Part shown: positions 6,388-7,218 of the stretch, piece after piece
Layout: every line of letters starts with the position of its first letter
How positions within the stretch are numbered: the first letter of the stretch is position 1
From: Candidatus Azambacteria bacterium
GTDB taxonomy: Bacteria; Patescibacteriota; Minisyncoccia; GWC2-36-17; M10-OD1-4
Direction of reading: 5' to 3'
Length of the DNA: 7,218 nt
Assembly: GCA_016200995.1 (NCBI GenBank)
Contig: JACQDS010000062.1
Coordinates: 1 to 7,218, forward strand
Program-made: the position numbers and the translations under genes
The notes under the pieces: generated by a model
Told to the model about the DNA's origin: nothing
The model's database searches: none
The model's input: the letters and a program-made list of their open reading frames with translations, nothing else

Positions 6388-6530
6388 CTTTCAATCACAA
6401 AGCTCCAGATGCGAGACGCGCCGAGTATCGCAGGCGAAGCCTGCCTGCCGGTAGGCATGGCTGTACTTTAATGCGCTGCGAGCCAAGACACGGAGGCGGA
6501 ACGAAGCAGATGGGGTTTTGTGGTTCAAAG
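6388..6530. repeat. GC-rich repeat element, copy B (about 143 bp, inverted-repeat ends)
   Basis: Copy B shares two long blocks with copy A (6405-6430 and 6486-6513) and CTGTACT at 6461-6467. Its 19-nt ends (6388-6406 and 6512-6530) pair with each other: 15 Watson-Crick pairs, three G-T pairs and one mismatch. The arm sequence differs from copy A at 6 of 16 compared positions. The right arm runs into the end of the pilN-like gene and contains its TGA stop (6527-6525). Between the shared blocks it carries 30 nt where copy A has 8 nt, and this extra part is a nested hairpin. It separates pilN from pilO. Confidence 0.8.
6430..6457. repeat. Nested hairpins inside repeat copy B
   Basis: GCAGGC and GCCTGC (6430-6435 and 6439-6444) form a six-pair stem with a GAA loop. 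Overlapping it, TGCCTGCC and GGTAGGCA (6442-6457) form a near-perfect palindrome with one G-T pair. The two foldings share 6442-6444 and so exclude each other. The insert is absent from copy A. Confidence 0.7.
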
Positions 6531-7218
6531 TATTTTAAATGAAATGGTAATGGCTATATTGGACCTTTGGTCTATCCCGAGAACCGGCATCTTAATATCG
6601 TAAAACTTCCCGGAATTCTTAAGGTTATCCCTCAGCTCAAATGCCGCTTTGCTGTCTTTGGCGATGACTCTCAAGATGATCATTCCGTCCGGCGAAGCCA
6701 TCTCAAAAGAAAGCGGTTTTATTGATTCTTGCGGCAGGACGGCCGAGACATCCTCCATTATTTTTTTCAGCTCAAATTTATTTGTCTGTATTTCAAGCGT
6801 CCTTGAAACCAAAGTATTGAACTTTTCCGATTCCGCTATTAAAGTCTCCGTTTCGCTCCGCGCCGTTGAGCCGACCTGAAGCTGGGAAAATTTCACTTTT
6901 GTATCCGTCAGAAGCATATTCATAAAAAAGAGACTGCCGGCGAACAAAAGTGAAAAAAATATCACGACCACGCTTGATATGTCTCCCCACAAAAACATAT
7001 ACGACATAAGCTTTCTTTTTTTAAATGACTCTTCGGTGCCGACGGTCATCAAGCTTATATCCCTGTCGCTCTCCCTTGGCAAAAGCCCTCTTAAAGCCGT
7101 TCCGAATATTGATATCCAAAAATCATCAATAGAGCTTGCCGTCTCTTTTAGCATTGATCCGTCAACTGCGGGGTCAAGGAAATTAAGACCGGTCTCTTTT
7201 TGCAAAAATTCAACCAGC
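6525..7218 (-). CDS. pilN: PilN-like type IV pilus protein with a PilM-like C-terminal segment fused in front (5' end beyond window)
   Basis: The frame is open from base 7217 and needs no start inside the window, so the visible 230 residues are the C-terminal part of a longer protein. A TTG at 7205 could be read as a start, but the frame continues upstream of it. Counting from that TTG, residues 1-45 (with GLNFLDP and FGTALRGLLP) resemble the end of PilM, the actin-like cytoplasmic ring protein. They are followed by SLMTVGTEESFKKRK. A single membrane helix lies at about 76-97. A coiled-coil stretch (about 103-150) follows, and then an alpha/beta domain (about 150-226) ending ITISFKIL. The last three parts match PilN. 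A PilM-PilN fusion is therefore likely, since the two bind each other when separate. The stop TGA lies in the right arm of repeat copy B. Confidence 0.75.
   Translation of the reverse strand, partial: LVEFLQKETGLNFLDPAVDGSMLKETASSIDDFWISIFGTALRGLLPRESDRDISLMTVGTEESFKKRKLMSYMFLWGDISSVVVIFFSLLFAGSLFFMNMLLTDTKVKFSQLQVGSTARSETETLIAESEKFNTLVSRTLEIQTNKFELKKIMEDVSAVLPQESIKPLSFEMASPDGMIILRVIAKDSKAAFELRDNLKNSGKFYDIKMPVLGIDQRSNIAITISFKIL

Noticed and set aside
5728..6530. CRISPR array
   Set aside because: There are only two copies, over 600 bp apart with a gene between them, and they differ in length. There is no regular spacer pattern and no cas gene.
6505..6530. tRNA-like end (GGTTCAA resembling a T-loop) in repeat copy B
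   Set aside because: No cloverleaf, anticodon stem or acceptor stem can be drawn around it. The bases are explained by the repeat arm and the pilN stop codon.

Overview
The window is AT-rich, and every gene I can support reads right to left, on the minus strand. The gene content suggests a Patescibacteria (CPR, Parcubacteria-like) genome. The clues are a short PilN/PilO pair with a PilM-like segment fused to PilN, single-domain receivers with LSN and VKSD signatures, a kinase H-box reading SLASHQLRTPL, gaps of 1-9 nt between signalling genes with few good Shine-Dalgarno sites, and GC-rich intergenic repeats containing a CCTGCC/GGCAGG-type palindrome. This assignment is an inference from style. 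No rRNA or marker gene is present to fix the taxon.

Layout in the direction of transcription (high to low coordinates). (1) 7218-5846: type IV pilus assembly genes. First comes a 5'-truncated PilM-PilN-like protein, then a PilO-like protein. (2) Two copies of a GC-rich repeat flank pilO: copy B (6388-6530) between pilN and pilO, and copy A (5728-5842) just after pilO. Copy A abuts the 5' end of a 49-codon remnant of a small membrane protein (5578-5727). (3) 5574-553: a compact signalling cluster. It holds a CheY-like receiver, a stand-alone polytopic membrane protein, a large sensor histidine kinase interrupted by an in-frame TGA, and two more CheY-like receivers. (4) 492-1: the N-terminal 164 codons of a third copy of the same membrane domain, running off the window edge.

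How they may work together. The kinase would carry an N-terminal polytopic domain, an extracytoplasmic Cache-type sensor, HAMP, PAS, HisKA and HATPase_c domains. It would phosphorylate one or more of the three receivers. No receiver here has a DNA-binding or enzymatic output domain, so the output is probably protein-protein, CheY-like. The small-gene remnant ends 3 nt before the first receiver, so the pilus and signalling genes may be co-transcribed, and control of pilus activity is a reasonable but unproven guess.

The least ordinary items are three. The polytopic domain occurs three times with FD[VI]TEHYG and (twice visible) FFYNEW-LVWWYF motifs. The repeat's two copies have different terminal arm sequences that are each self-complementary. 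The kinase is broken by a single TGA in the middle of its PAS domain while the reading frame continues intact.
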